NCBI RefSeq assembly: GCF_024399315.1
Contig: NZ_CP075170.1
Location: 3,410,001-3,474,000, forward strand
DNA: 64,000 nt
Direction: 5' to 3'
Source of the DNA: Chryseobacterium sp. MA9
GTDB taxonomy: Bacteria; Bacteroidota; Bacteroidia; Flavobacteriales; Weeksellaceae
Part shown: one piece after another, positions 26,155-35,144 of the stretch
How positions within the stretch are numbered: position 1 is the stretch's first letter
Layout: every line of letters starts with the position of its first letter
The notes under the pieces: model-generated
Database searches by the model: none
The model's input: the letters and a program-made list of their open reading frames with translations, nothing else
What the model was told of the DNA's origin: nothing
Made by a program: the position numbers and the translations under genes

Positions 26155-26775
26155 ATGACAAAAAAACAAAGAGCTGAGCTCGTTCAGATAGAACTGGATA
26201 AATTATATCCTACAACGCCTATTCCGTTAGATCACACTGATCCGTATACATTGATGGTTGCAGTAGCACTTTCTGCACAGACCACAGATAAAAAAGTAAA
26301 CCAGGTTACCCCTGACCTTTTTGCGGTAGCAGGAACGCCACAAAGAATGGCTAAGCTGGAAGAATTTGAAATCAAAGAACTGATCAAAGAAATAGGACTG
26401 TCCAATACAAAGGCCAAAAACCTGAAAAGAATGGCTGAACTTCTGTTAGAAAGACACAACGGTATTGTTCCTCAGACTTATGAGGAATTGGAGGCGCTTC
26501 CGGGAGTAGGGCACAAAACTGCATCGGTAGTAATGAGTCAGGGATTTGGGTTTCCTGCTTTCCCTGTGGATACCCATATCCATCGTCTGATGACACAGTG
26601 GAAGCTTACTTCAGGGAAAAATGTGGTGGAAACCGAGCGTGATGCAAAGAGCTTATTTCCAGAAGAAGTATGGAATAAACTTCACCTTCAGATCATTTTC
26701 TATGGAAGAGAATATTCTCCGGCAAGAGGGAAAGGAGAGAAGGACTTTATTACGAAAATGATGTTTGAGAAATAA
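26155..26775 (+). CDS. nth: Endonuclease III lacking the [4Fe-4S] cluster
   Basis: A 206-residue HhH-GPD DNA glycosylase / AP lyase for oxidised pyrimidines. The helix-hairpin-helix LPGVGHKTAS carries catalytic Lys121, and catalytic Asp139 is in FPVDTHIHR; both match the canonical spacing. Typical members end with four cysteines (C-x6-C-x2-C-x5-C) binding a [4Fe-4S] cluster. Here the region reads FYGREYSPARGKGEKDF, and the whole protein has no cysteine at all. The start at 26155 is chosen over a TTG at 26134. The enzyme is probably active, as cluster-free relatives are known in the wider HhH-GPD superfamily. Confidence 0.9.
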   Translation: MTKKQRAELVQIELDKLYPTTPIPLDHTDPYTLMVAVALSAQTTDKKVNQVTPDLFAVAGTPQRMAKLEEFEIKELIKEIGLSNTKAKNLKRMAELLLERHNGIVPQTYEELEALPGVGHKTASVVMSQGFGFPAFPVDTHIHRLMTQWKLTSGKNVVETERDAKSLFPEEVWNKLHLQIIFYGREYSPARGKGEKDFITKMMFEK

Positions 26776-26918
26776 TTTTCTCATTGAGACGCAATAAATT
26801 TCCTTCTGAAAATAAGAGGAAATTTCAATAGAGTTATTTCAAGTAATATAAAATGTTTGTAGACAGGGTCTTTGTGTCCTTTAGTTAAATTTAGAAAGAT
26901 TAAGAATTTTTGAATTTT

Positions 26919-26953
26919 ACACTATGTCAAGATTCAAAACCTTGACATGGTGT
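26919..26953. terminator. Hairpin between convergent nth and DinB-like genes
   Basis: ACACTATGTCAAG / CTTGACATGGTGT, 13 bp with one G-T pair and a 9-nt loop. T tracts are weak, so this is a probable terminator or processing hairpin. The remaining part of 26776-26966 shows nothing recognisable. Confidence 0.6.
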
Positions 26954-26966
26954 GATAAAAAGGTAA

Positions 26967-27413
26967 TTAATAATCCAACAACCTTCTGTGGTAATTGATC
27001 TGTCCCAAATGGTAATCCAGGTGAGCAATCAGGTGAATCAGAAAGTAATCTGTAGTCATTTTATTTTCAAAAACAACCAGAGGGTATTCTTTTTTCAGAT
27101 CTTCTTCAGATAATTTAGAAAGAGTAGACTCTATCATTGTTATAGTTGCCTCTATTTTTTCAATAAGTTCGGATCTTGGAACATCTTTTAAGTAAAACTC
27201 CAGGTCACGTTGTCTTACGTATCCTGTGTTTCCAAGATGCGTTCCTATAAAATGGTTGAGGTTTCCAACCAAATGAAGAACCAGGTTACCTGCAGAATTG
27301 GCTATGTTTTTATCAATTTTCCATAGATTTTCTTCATTTTGATAGGCTTCTATCTCTGTTTTTAATTTGTTCAAATCTCTATTATAGAGAGATCTAAGGC
27401 TTTCTGTGATCAT
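26967..27413 (-). CDS. DinB superfamily protein (DUF1572-like)
   Basis: A 148-residue four-helix-bundle protein. The histidines in VLHLVGNLNHF, in IHLIAHLDYHLGQINYHRR and near the middle match the metal-binding triad positions of DinB/YfiT-like proteins, which include bacillithiol- or other thiol-dependent transferases. The exact reaction is unknown. It is the last gene of a three-gene minus-strand run with 6-bp gaps. Confidence 0.82.
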   Translation of the reverse strand: MITESLRSLYNRDLNKLKTEIEAYQNEENLWKIDKNIANSAGNLVLHLVGNLNHFIGTHLGNTGYVRQRDLEFYLKDVPRSELIEKIEATITMIESTLSKLSEEDLKKEYPLVVFENKMTTDYFLIHLIAHLDYHLGQINYHRRLLDY

Positions 27414-27419
27414 ATCAAT

Positions 27420-27977
27420 TTATTGTATTGTAGTTTTAAAATATCCTCTGAAGTGTTTATAAACCAAGCTGTCAATCTTGCATTTATAATCTATGAATCC
27501 ATAAATACTGTCATTTTTGTTGAATCTGTTGGTGTTTAGAATCAGTTTTTGTTCTGAAACTTTAGATTTTATGAATTTTTTTTCACCTTTTAAGGTTTTA
27601 GGATCAATATCTTTTATATAAAACTGATTATTGAAGACTTTTACTAAAACGCCATTTCCAAAATATCCATTATCATTGTTTAGCAAGATATTTAAAGTGT
27701 CATTCTGATATTGGGCTTTACATTTATAATCTTCAAACAGAAATGATCCTTTAAGAAGGCCATCATAATAAAATGCTTTCTGAACAATGTAGGCTGTTCT
27801 TGTTTTACTTTCAATAATTTCACTGTTATACAGCTTCAGCTCTGGATATTTGGAAAGCTGCCGAATTGTATCTTGGGTGGGTAAGTTTTGATCAACAGTA
27901 ATTTTTTCAAAATTTTGATCCTTTTGACAGCTTAAGGCAGTCAATAAAATAACTGCGAAAAACAAAAATAGTTTCAT
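27420..27977 (-). CDS. Lipoprotein of unknown function
   Basis: 185 residues with a lipoprotein signal peptide (FAVILLTALSC, lipid-modified Cys at about 17). The mature part is polar and mostly beta-like (YYDGLLKGSFLFEDYKCKAQYQNDTL), with no known motif. It lies between the DUF885 gene and the DinB-like gene with 6-bp gaps on each side, indicating one operon. Confidence 0.78.
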   Translation of the reverse strand: MKLFLFFAVILLTALSCQKDQNFEKITVDQNLPTQDTIRQLSKYPELKLYNSEIIESKTRTAYIVQKAFYYDGLLKGSFLFEDYKCKAQYQNDTLNILLNNDNGYFGNGVLVKVFNNQFYIKDIDPKTLKGEKKFIKSKVSEQKLILNTNRFNKNDSIYGFIDYKCKIDSLVYKHFRGYFKTTIQ

Positions 27978-27983
27978 AAGAAA

Positions 27984-29780
27984 CTATTTTTGTTTTTGAG
28001 CCCAAAGCTCCATTTTTCTGTTCAGAACATCCAAAGGAAGACATCCCTGGCTTAATACTTCATCATGGAAACTTGCCAGATTGAATTTGTTTCCAAGTTC
28101 TTTCTGATACTTTTCTCTCAGTTCACGGATTCTTAAAGAACCTATTTTGTAGCCTAAAGCCTGTCCGGGCATTGCCATATATCTTTCTACTTCAGCTGTG
28201 GCAGATCCCTCATCGTAAGAAATATTGCTTAAGAAATATTTAATGGCTTCTTCTCTTGACATTTTTCCGGTGTGAAGTCCTGTGTCTACTACCAATCTTA
28301 CAGCTCTCAGCATCTGATCGCTCAGGTATCCCATTTTCTGATAAGGATCTGTATACAAACCGAATTCAGGGCCTAAAGTTTCACAATAATGTGCCCAGCC
28401 TTCTCCATAAGCTCCAAACCATCCGAATCTCATGAATTTAGGAAGTTTAGTATTCTCCTGTTGTAAAGAAACCTGGTAATGATGCCCTGGAATGGCTTCA
28501 TGAAGGAAAAGAGACTCCATTCCTGAAGTAACATTGAACTTGGTAGGATCGGGAAGCGGAACATAAAATATACCCGCTCTTTTTCCATCGGGAGTTCCCG
28601 GGATGTATTCTGCACTGGCGCTTGCCTCTCTGAATTTCTCTGTCTGTCGGATTTCAAACTTTGTTTTTGGAGTTACGTTAAACATCGTTTTCAGTTTCGG
28701 AGTAATCTTCGTCAGAATACCATTGAAGGCATTTAAAACTTCCTTTGAGGTTTTATAAGGCATTGCTTTTGGATCCGTTTTTACAAAAGTGATGAACTCT
28801 TCCAGACTTCCGGTAAAACCAACCTGCTGTTTTACTTTTTCCATTTCTGCACGAAGCATAGCCACCTGCTGCTGCCCGATTTTATTGATCTCATCAGGTG
28901 ATTTCTTGGTAGTTGTCCAGCTTTTTACATAATAGCTGTAGATTTCATTTCCATTAGGAAGGCTGTTGTATCCGTCTGTATCTCTTGCTTTTGGAAGATA
29001 GTCTTTTTCAAGAAAAGCTCCCATTTTAGCATATGCTGGAATAATTTTTTGGGTAATAGCATCCTTGTAAAGTGCTGAGAATTTGTCTTTTTGATCCTGA
29101 GTGAAGCTTTTCGGGAAATTTCTGATCGGGCCGTAGAAAATATTTTTTTCCATATCAGATGTTGTGATTTCCTCTGCTTTCATCTGAGGAATCATTTTAA
29201 TCACCAGTTTTTTAGGAAGTACAACTTTATTATTGATTCCTTCACGGAAGTTATCTGCTGCTGCATTCATCCATTCCGGGAATTTTTCCATTCTTTTCAG
29301 CCAGTCGCTGTAATCTTTTTCGGTTTTGAAAGGCTGGCTGCCCTGTCCGCTTCCATACAGCGGAAAAGTAAGTGGAAGGCCCCCGAATTGGGTAAAAGGA
29401 ATATATTCCGGATGATAGGCATAGGCCTCGATTTTATCTTTTAAAGTATAATCCAGTACATCATACACCACTTTATCCTCATCAGAAAGAGTTTTGTAAT
29501 CTACATGCTCCAGCTGCTTCTGCACAGAATTGTAGAAAGCGATTTCTCCTGAGATAAAATCTTTATCTATATTGATCGGAAGCTGGTCGTTATACCTTGT
29601 ATCTCCCTGAGAAGTAGCATCTAAGGGGTAGAGCTTAAGATACTGCTCATAATAGTTGGAAGCAATAGAATCCAGGTTGCTGGGCGTCACTTTCGTAAGG
29701 GGAGAATCCGATTTTTTGCATGAAGCAAGACCGATTATCAATCCCATTCCTAGAATACTCTTCAATATAATGTTTTTCAT
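27984..29780 (-). CDS. DUF885-family lipoprotein, predicted metallopeptidase-like
   Basis: 598 residues. The signal peptide ends in GLASC, a lipobox, so it is probably anchored in the periplasm or outer membrane. The C-terminal half contains HEAIPGHH, an H-E-x-x-x-H-H-type zinc-site motif typical of DUF885 proteins, followed by GAYGEGWAHYCE. These are the features that suggest gluzincin-like peptidase activity. The substrate is unknown. It is the first gene of a three-gene operon. Confidence 0.88.
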   Translation of the reverse strand: MKNIILKSILGMGLIIGLASCKKSDSPLTKVTPSNLDSIASNYYEQYLKLYPLDATSQGDTRYNDQLPINIDKDFISGEIAFYNSVQKQLEHVDYKTLSDEDKVVYDVLDYTLKDKIEAYAYHPEYIPFTQFGGLPLTFPLYGSGQGSQPFKTEKDYSDWLKRMEKFPEWMNAAADNFREGINNKVVLPKKLVIKMIPQMKAEEITTSDMEKNIFYGPIRNFPKSFTQDQKDKFSALYKDAITQKIIPAYAKMGAFLEKDYLPKARDTDGYNSLPNGNEIYSYYVKSWTTTKKSPDEINKIGQQQVAMLRAEMEKVKQQVGFTGSLEEFITFVKTDPKAMPYKTSKEVLNAFNGILTKITPKLKTMFNVTPKTKFEIRQTEKFREASASAEYIPGTPDGKRAGIFYVPLPDPTKFNVTSGMESLFLHEAIPGHHYQVSLQQENTKLPKFMRFGWFGAYGEGWAHYCETLGPEFGLYTDPYQKMGYLSDQMLRAVRLVVDTGLHTGKMSREEAIKYFLSNISYDEGSATAEVERYMAMPGQALGYKIGSLRIRELREKYQKELGNKFNLASFHDEVLSQGCLPLDVLNRKMELWAQKQK

Positions 29781-29893
29781 TTTCAGAATCTTTATGAAAA
29801 CAAAAGTAAGTATTATTGGGATATTCAGACTTATGGTATGAGTTGATTTTAAAAAATTATTTTCAAAATCCTTTCAACTTTGAATCAATTTTT

Positions 29894-29901
29894 TATCTTT
29901 G
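29894..29901 (+). promoter_or_regulatory. -7 box upstream of the acidic protein gene
   Basis: TATCTTTG matches TAnnTTTG; a TTTC 18 bp upstream is a possible weak -33. The ATG is 49 bp downstream. Confidence 0.4.
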
Positions 29902-29949
29902 TCTAAAACGTTTAACAATCATATTATTACAGTTCTTTTTTAAGAAAAA

Positions 29950-30411
29950 ATGAAAGGGATTTTAAAAATTTACCATCCGGAGGAGACGCTAAAATACAAT
30001 ATCAGAAATACTTATTGTAAGGCAGTTTACAGCAACCAACAACATTTTTTAGAGGTTGAAGTTATTACGGATGACAGTTTGGATCACGTAGACGATGATT
30101 CATTACAGTACAACTTTCCGCAGCTTTCACTTGAAGTTTTTGATTTTCCTATCGAATCAGCGGAAATAGAAGGAAAAACTATCACAATCAATGACTCTGA
30201 TGAAGAAACCTACACAGAAGTAGATCTTTTCGATGACGAAGATGCCTATATCTATGACAATGAGCTTCTTTTTGATAAAAATGAAGAAGGAGAGCTTCAG
30301 GTCATCTGGAAAGGTACCATTGATGATTTCTATACCGGATCAGATACACCAATTCCTTTTAGATTAAAATGCGAATTCAGGCAGGATGATATTGAGGTAG
30401 ACGAAGACTAA
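29950..30411 (+). CDS. Acidic protein of unknown function
   Basis: 153 residues, strongly acidic (for example DDSLDHVDDDSLQYNF and DLFDDEDAYIYDNELLFDKNEEGE). No signal peptide or membrane segment is present. Beta-strand-like alternation suggests a small beta-sandwich. It lies upstream of the ExbB operon but with its own 174-bp spacer. Not recognised. Confidence 0.75.
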   Translation: MKGILKIYHPEETLKYNIRNTYCKAVYSNQQHFLEVEVITDDSLDHVDDDSLQYNFPQLSLEVFDFPIESAEIEGKTITINDSDEETYTEVDLFDDEDAYIYDNELLFDKNEEGELQVIWKGTIDDFYTGSDTPIPFRLKCEFRQDDIEVDED

Positions 30412-30526
30412 CAAAAGTTTCTATCTTTTTTAATACCGAGTTTCTTTTCAAAATTATTTTTGGAGAGAAATTTGCTATTGATAGAATTGTAACAAATTTT
30501 AAGTTGTTTTTAAGCAATTTTTAAGA

Positions 30527-30555
30527 GTTCAATTCATAATATTCTACTACATTTG
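30527..30555 (+). promoter_or_regulatory. Promoter of the ExbB-ExbD-TonB-like operon
   Basis: TACATTTG at 30548-30555 is a full -7 match; the -33 is a weak GTTC at 30527-30530 with a 17-bp spacer. Confidence 0.5.
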
Positions 30556-30585
30556 TCGTTGAAAATTTAATAAAATTCACATTTA

Positions 30586-31290
30586 ATGCTGTTAACGGAA
30601 CTTTCTCAGATTTTATTTGCACAAATCGCCACACCTGCAGTTGCTGCAGACAACTTAGAGTTCTCATTCTGGAAAATTATGTTCCATGGAGGAGCGTTCG
30701 CTAAAATAGTGATGGTCACGGTATTGCTGTTGGGAATATTTTCTCTGTACCTGTTTTTTGAAAGATTCTTCTTTATCAAAAGACTGACTTCAAAAACGGA
30801 TTCCAACTTCATGAACAATATTGAAGACTTTATCAAAGCAGGAAAAATAGAGGCTGCGACAGATTATTGTAAAACACAAAACTCTCCGGAAGGAAGAATT
30901 TTAGAAAAAGGAATTTCAAGATTAGGACGTCCTGTTTCTGATATTGTAAGTGCTATGGAAGCACAGGCCCAGGTAGAGGTTGCCAATATGGAGAAAAACC
31001 TTAACCTTTTGGCTGTAGTACCGAGTATTGCGCCAATGTTGGGACTTTTGGGTACGGTAATCGGGATGATTATTGCTTTCTTTAATTTATCCCACGCTAC
31101 AGGATCTTTCTCTCCGAAAACACTTTCAGAAGGTATTTATACCGCTTTGGGACAAACCGCTGTAGGTTTAGCAGTAGCAATTCCTGCTAATTTCTGTTAC
31201 AATATCCTTTTGACAAGGATTGATAAATTTGTACTGAAGGCTCAGAATATGTCAGGAGAATTTTTAGACCTTATCAACAAACCTTTATAA
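30586..31290 (+). CDS. exbB: MotA/TolQ/ExbB proton-channel family protein
   Basis: 234 residues, three transmembrane helices: one near the N-terminus after a short periplasmic lead (IVMVTVLLLGIFSLYLFFERFFF) and two in the C-terminal half. VPSIAPMLGLLGTVIGMI and ALGQTAVGLAVAIPANFCYN are the diagnostic segments. With ExbD it forms the proton-driven motor that energises TonB or Tol systems. It is first in a three-gene operon with ExbD-like and TonB-like proteins. Confidence 0.9.
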   Translation: MLLTELSQILFAQIATPAVAADNLEFSFWKIMFHGGAFAKIVMVTVLLLGIFSLYLFFERFFFIKRLTSKTDSNFMNNIEDFIKAGKIEAATDYCKTQNSPEGRILEKGISRLGRPVSDIVSAMEAQAQVEVANMEKNLNLLAVVPSIAPMLGLLGTVIGMIIAFFNLSHATGSFSPKTLSEGIYTALGQTAVGLAVAIPANFCYNILLTRIDKFVLKAQNMSGEFLDLINKPL

Positions 31291-31302
31291 ATCTTTCTTA
31301 AG

Positions 31303-31701
31303 ATGAAAATTCAGAGAAGAAATAAAGCAAACCCGGAATTTAGTTTAGCAGCGATGACAGACGTTATCCTGTTGATGCTGATTTTCTTTATGATCACATC
31401 TTCTGCAGCCAATCAAAGTGCGATTGATGTGAATCTGCCGAAAGCCGGAGCTGTTGATGATAATATACCAAATCCTGTGACGGTAAGCATCAAGCCGGAC
31501 GGTTCATTCTTTGTAGATGATAATCCTGTCAATAAAGGGGAACTGGAGAAGACTATTGTAGATAAATTGGCTGGTCAGACCAATCAATCATTCACAATCA
31601 GAGCAGACGAAAACACATTGCATAAAGATGTTGTTTTTGTAATGGAAATTGCTGAAAAACATAAATTTAACATTGCAATTGCAACTGTTAAAGATAAATA
31701 A
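31303..31701 (+). CDS. exbD: ExbD/TolR biopolymer transport protein
   Basis: 132 residues with a single N-terminal transmembrane helix carrying the essential Asp (AAMTDVILLMLIFFMITSS), then a periplasmic domain ending in MEIAEKHKFNIAIATVK. It is the stator partner of the ExbB-type protein 12 bp upstream. Confidence 0.92.
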   Translation: MKIQRRNKANPEFSLAAMTDVILLMLIFFMITSSAANQSAIDVNLPKAGAVDDNIPNPVTVSIKPDGSFFVDDNPVNKGELEKTIVDKLAGQTNQSFTIRADENTLHKDVVFVMEIAEKHKFNIAIATVKDK

Positions 31702-31736
31702 CAAATCCGGGTTTCCGGAAAGAATTACTTTTTAAG

Positions 31737-32621
31737 ATGAGAAGCTATACAGCAAACAGAAACGAAGAAAACAAAGATAGGATAAAGAGCGCTCTGCTTT
31801 CTGTCCTTATCTGGGCTGCTATTCTGCTTTTTGTTTTTTTGTATAAATTAAAACCAGAGCTGGACAAAGACCCAGAAGTGGTTACTACCATGCTGGTCAA
31901 CTTCGGAGATAACAGAAACGGAAAAGGGATTGAAGAACCTGCTGAACAGCCGGGAAGTCTTGCAGCAGCAACAGAAGAAGTGACACCTGAACCCGCAGAA
32001 ACACCTGTTCCGGAAACAAAAACCATTGTAAAACCAGAACCAGCACCTGAACCAAAGAAAGTAGAGACAAAGGAGAAGGTTATCACAGGAAATAATTCAA
32101 AAGCAACAGTTCCTAAGAAAGAGGAATCAAAAAAAGCTGTAAAAAAAGAAGCAACAAGTACCAGCACTTCTAAAAATACTAAGAAATCTGGAGCCACCAC
32201 AGCGAATTCAAAAACAGGAAATGGAGATGGAAAAGGAAATGCCGCTATTGGAAACCTGATCAAAGGAAGAGGAACAAAAGCCGGCAGCCAGGGAACAGGA
32301 GAAGGTATAGGGAATGCAGGAGATCCTTTAGGAGGTGACGGAAATGGAGACAGTAAAGTAGGAATCGACAGAAAACTGGTTGGATATATTCCTGGAACAA
32401 TGGGAAGAGGAGGCGCTCAGCCATCTCACAGCTGTACGGCAAGCGGATCAATTACCATTGCCTATACTGTAGATAAAGCGGGAAATGTGGTGTCTGCAAG
32501 AAGATTAGGAGGTGTTTCAGATCCTTGTGTATCATCTACATCAGTAGCCTGGGTGAAGAAATATGTAAAGGCAGAGAAAGCCAGCACTTCTTCCACTGGA
32601 ACTTATAAAATTACATTCTAA
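31737..32621 (+). CDS. TonB/TolA-like energy transducer
   Basis: 294 residues. An N-terminal anchor helix (ALLSVLIWAAILLFVFLY) is followed by a long Pro/Glu/Lys and Ser/Thr/Gly-rich periplasm-spanning region (about 55-210). A compact C-terminal domain (SGSITIAYTVDKAGNVVSARRL) follows, with a Cys pair SHSC / SDPC that may form a disulfide. The layout is that of TonB/TolA proteins, and it directly follows ExbB and ExbD. Whether it serves TonB-dependent import or envelope (Tol-like) functions is not decidable here. Confidence 0.85.
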   Translation: MRSYTANRNEENKDRIKSALLSVLIWAAILLFVFLYKLKPELDKDPEVVTTMLVNFGDNRNGKGIEEPAEQPGSLAAATEEVTPEPAETPVPETKTIVKPEPAPEPKKVETKEKVITGNNSKATVPKKEESKKAVKKEATSTSTSKNTKKSGATTANSKTGNGDGKGNAAIGNLIKGRGTKAGSQGTGEGIGNAGDPLGGDGNGDSKVGIDRKLVGYIPGTMGRGGAQPSHSCTASGSITIAYTVDKAGNVVSARRLGGVSDPCVSSTSVAWVKKYVKAEKASTSSTGTYKITF

Positions 32622-32627
32622 AATACA

Positions 32628-32654
32628 AAAGCACTTTATTCAAGTGCTTTTTTT
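32628..32654 (+). terminator. Terminator of the ExbB-ExbD-TonB-like operon
   Basis: AAAGCACTT / AAGTGCTTT with a 5-nt loop and a following T run. It overlaps the last codons of the convergent gene at 32636. Confidence 0.9.
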
Positions 32655-33028
32655 AATTCATTTATTCTGTTGATAATGGGAAGTGCAAAAATACCACTGG
32701 TCTGCAGATACAGTTCGTAGAATGTCTTTGCTTTATCCTGAAAATCTTTGTTATGATCATGTCTGCTGTTGAAGTAGAAAAGGTTTCCCAGCATTTCATA
32801 ATAATCTTTGTGATCTCTTTCCTGTCTTTCATTCACAATAGCAATCATTTCTTCCTTGGTTTTAGAAGAAATTTCTGTGAAACTCATTTTGAAAATGTCT
32901 CTCATCAGCGTATCAAAATCCAGTTCTTTCTGCATTAAACTTTCTTCAGGTTTGTCCAGAATCAGTTTTTCTAATGCTTGAGTCAATTGGCGGATGAGCC
33001 TTAGGGTAAATTCTTTATCTGTGATCAT
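32636..33028 (-). CDS. Hypothetical helical cytoplasmic protein
   Basis: A 130-residue all-helical protein. The N-terminus DKEFTLRLIRQLTQALEKLIL resembles small proteins found near metabolic genes (DUF6483-like, tentative). No catalytic residues are evident. Its stop codon is inside the terminator of the convergent TonB-like operon. A TTTAAAGTT direct repeat lies immediately upstream of its start (33034-33056). Confidence 0.65.
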   Translation of the reverse strand: MITDKEFTLRLIRQLTQALEKLILDKPEESLMQKELDFDTLMRDIFKMSFTEISSKTKEEMIAIVNERQERDHKDYYEMLGNLFYFNSRHDHNKDFQDKAKTFYELYLQTSGIFALPIINRINELKKALE

Positions 33029-33064
33029 ATGATAGTTTAAAGTTTAGGGTTTAAAGTTGGTAAA

Positions 33065-34468
33065 TTAAGCAAAGAACAGATAGGCCAATGCAATTGCAGT
33101 TATAACACCCACCAGATCGGCCAGGAGCATGGCAATTACTGTGTATCTTGTATTCTTAACGGCTACGGCGCCAAAATAGACCGCGATCACGTAAAACGTG
33201 GTGTCTGAGCTGCCCTGAAGTACCGCGGCTAATTTCCCCTGGAAACTGTCAGCTCCGAATGTTGCCATTGTATCTACCATCATTCCTCTGGCTCCTGATC
33301 CTGATAAAGGTTTAATTAAAGCTGTTGGAAGTCCGTCCACGAATCTAGGATCCATATTGGCTATGTTGGCTACCCATTTCATTCCGTCAATAATCACATC
33401 AAAAACACCGGAAGTTCTTAATAATGAAATAGCAATCAGCATCCCAACCAGATAAGGAATAATCTTAACACAGGTCGTGAATCCTTCTTTTGCTCCTTCA
33501 ATAAAGGCGTCAAAAACGTTGATTTTCTTATAAACGGCTCCAAGCACAATAGCAAGGAATATGAACAGGATTAAACCATTGCTTAGGATTTTACTAAAGT
33601 CATCCAATTGATCTTTACTCAGCTGTACAAGGTATACTACTAATAAAGCGATAATTGCTGAAATTCCTCCTACATAAGCAATAACTACAGGGCGAAGTAG
33701 ATTGATCTTCTGATAGAGAGAAACGATAATCATTGCTGCCAAAGTAGCCGCAAAAGTAGCAATCATGCATGGCAGAAAGATATCAGTAGGTGTCTTTGAT
33801 CCCATAGATGCTCTGATAGCAATAATGGATACGGGAATCAAGGTCATTCCTCCGGCGTGGAGACACAGGAACATAATCTGTGAATTACTGGCTGTATCTT
33901 TATTAGGATTTAAAGTCTGGAGGCTTTCCATGGCTTTTAACCCAAAAGGAGTCGCTGCATTATCCAGTCCCAGAAGATTGGCACTGAAATTCATCAGCAT
34001 ATGCCCAAATGCGGGATGGTTTTTAGGAATTTCGGGAAATAACTTAGAGAAAAATGGTTGAATCAGACGGCTTAAAAGATTGATACCTCCTGCTTTTTCA
34101 GCAATACTCATGAATCCCATGAATAAGGTCATGATCCCGATAAGACCAAGGCAGATCTTTACCGCCGTTTCAGACGTTCCGATGACTCCATCAGCTTCCT
34201 GAACACGATAAACATTTACATTTTGCTTTAAAGAATCTGTTTTATAGTGAATTCTGCTGTCTGCAAAATCATTCTTTTTCATCAGACTGTCTCTTACAAC
34301 GGGGGAGAGGCTGTTCATTGGCTGTGATGCAATCTTCACCGTATCACCTCCTTTTCCTACTACCATATCATTGAAAATGGTTTTGTAATGACCTGACGAA
34401 ACGTATTTTATACTGGCAATGGCAATGGCAATGATAATAAAAGCCGACCAAATTCTGCTGAGAACCAT
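33065..34468 (-). CDS. SpmA/SpmB-like nucleoside-recognition domain membrane protein (fused)
   Basis: 467 residues, about ten transmembrane segments. Two Gate/nucleoside-recognition domains are fused: the first half contains NLLGLDNAATPFGLKAM (SpmA-like). The second contains LPTALIKPLSGSGARGMMVDTM and GSSDTTFYVIAVYFGAV (SpmB-like). Bacilli have these as two genes. Flavobacteria do not sporulate, so the old sporulation label is misleading; a transport role is likely but the substrate is unknown. Confidence 0.88.
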   Translation of the reverse strand: MVLSRIWSAFIIIAIAIASIKYVSSGHYKTIFNDMVVGKGGDTVKIASQPMNSLSPVVRDSLMKKNDFADSRIHYKTDSLKQNVNVYRVQEADGVIGTSETAVKICLGLIGIMTLFMGFMSIAEKAGGINLLSRLIQPFFSKLFPEIPKNHPAFGHMLMNFSANLLGLDNAATPFGLKAMESLQTLNPNKDTASNSQIMFLCLHAGGMTLIPVSIIAIRASMGSKTPTDIFLPCMIATFAATLAAMIIVSLYQKINLLRPVVIAYVGGISAIIALLVVYLVQLSKDQLDDFSKILSNGLILFIFLAIVLGAVYKKINVFDAFIEGAKEGFTTCVKIIPYLVGMLIAISLLRTSGVFDVIIDGMKWVANIANMDPRFVDGLPTALIKPLSGSGARGMMVDTMATFGADSFQGKLAAVLQGSSDTTFYVIAVYFGAVAVKNTRYTVIAMLLADLVGVITAIALAYLFFA

Positions 34469-34580
34469 CTGATTGATTTAATTGTTTAAACTTATCAAAA
34501 ATACTTTAAACTACAAAAGTCATAAAAGAATTAAACACTTAAATATTCAAATAAAACTTTGTGGCTGAATAAAAATAGAT

Positions 34581-35090
34581 CTACTCTTCTAAATATACAA
34601 GATATCCCTCAAAATTGTCATCCAGGTTTTTAAGAACTTTAGCATCATCCATTTTTTTGACTAATGACTCTACAAAAAAGCTTTTTTCAAAAAACTGGCG
34701 GTGAATGCCTGGCAGAAGTTCCATAAAATAATCCATTCCGATTTTGTTATTATGGAGATCCATTTTTGTTTCCAAAGGCTCATTCGGGAATAGTTCTTCA
34801 TGCATATCTGTTATTCTTTTGCAGAAATCAAGCGCTTTTTTAGGAGAAGAGATCTTACAGCAGTACATCATAATGAAGGAGCACCAGAGAGCGTGTCTGA
34901 AAGCGTTTCCAATTCCATTATTGGAGGCTGTTTGTGGGAATTTTTTCTGTGCTATGGTAAATGCTTTTACGGTAGCATGAAAGCTCAACAGGGCAAAAAG
35001 AGGATGGGGAAGGATAAGTGATAAAAGACGTATAATCTTTTTAAAACTCATACTTCTGATGGTATTGAAAAATATCTTAAAAGTCCTCAT
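34581..35090 (-). CDS. Hypothetical protein with NAFRHALW motif
   Basis: 169 residues. The segment GIGNAFRHALWCSFIMMYC with the later DLHNNKIGMDYF suggests a conserved helical domain of the kind seen in DUF6973-type proteins; this resemblance is tentative. It lies downstream of accD, behind a terminator. Confidence 0.65.
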   Translation of the reverse strand: MRTFKIFFNTIRSMSFKKIIRLLSLILPHPLFALLSFHATVKAFTIAQKKFPQTASNNGIGNAFRHALWCSFIMMYCCKISSPKKALDFCKRITDMHEELFPNEPLETKMDLHNNKIGMDYFMELLPGIHRQFFEKSFFVESLVKKMDDAKVLKNLDDNFEGYLVYLEE

Positions 35091-35123
35091 AAATAAAAAT
35101 CTCTCCCTAATTAGAGAGAGATT
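35090..35123 (-). terminator. Terminator of accD
   Basis: Minus strand AATCTCTC / GAGAGATT with a 10-nt loop, then T-rich sequence. It lies between accD and the downstream gene on the same strand. Confidence 0.75.
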
Positions 35124-35144
35124 GTATTGTTTTTGTTACAGATA

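Noticed and set aside
33065-34468. Sporulation function of the SpmA/SpmB-like protein
   Set aside because: Flavobacteria do not sporulate; the domain is a general membrane Gate domain.
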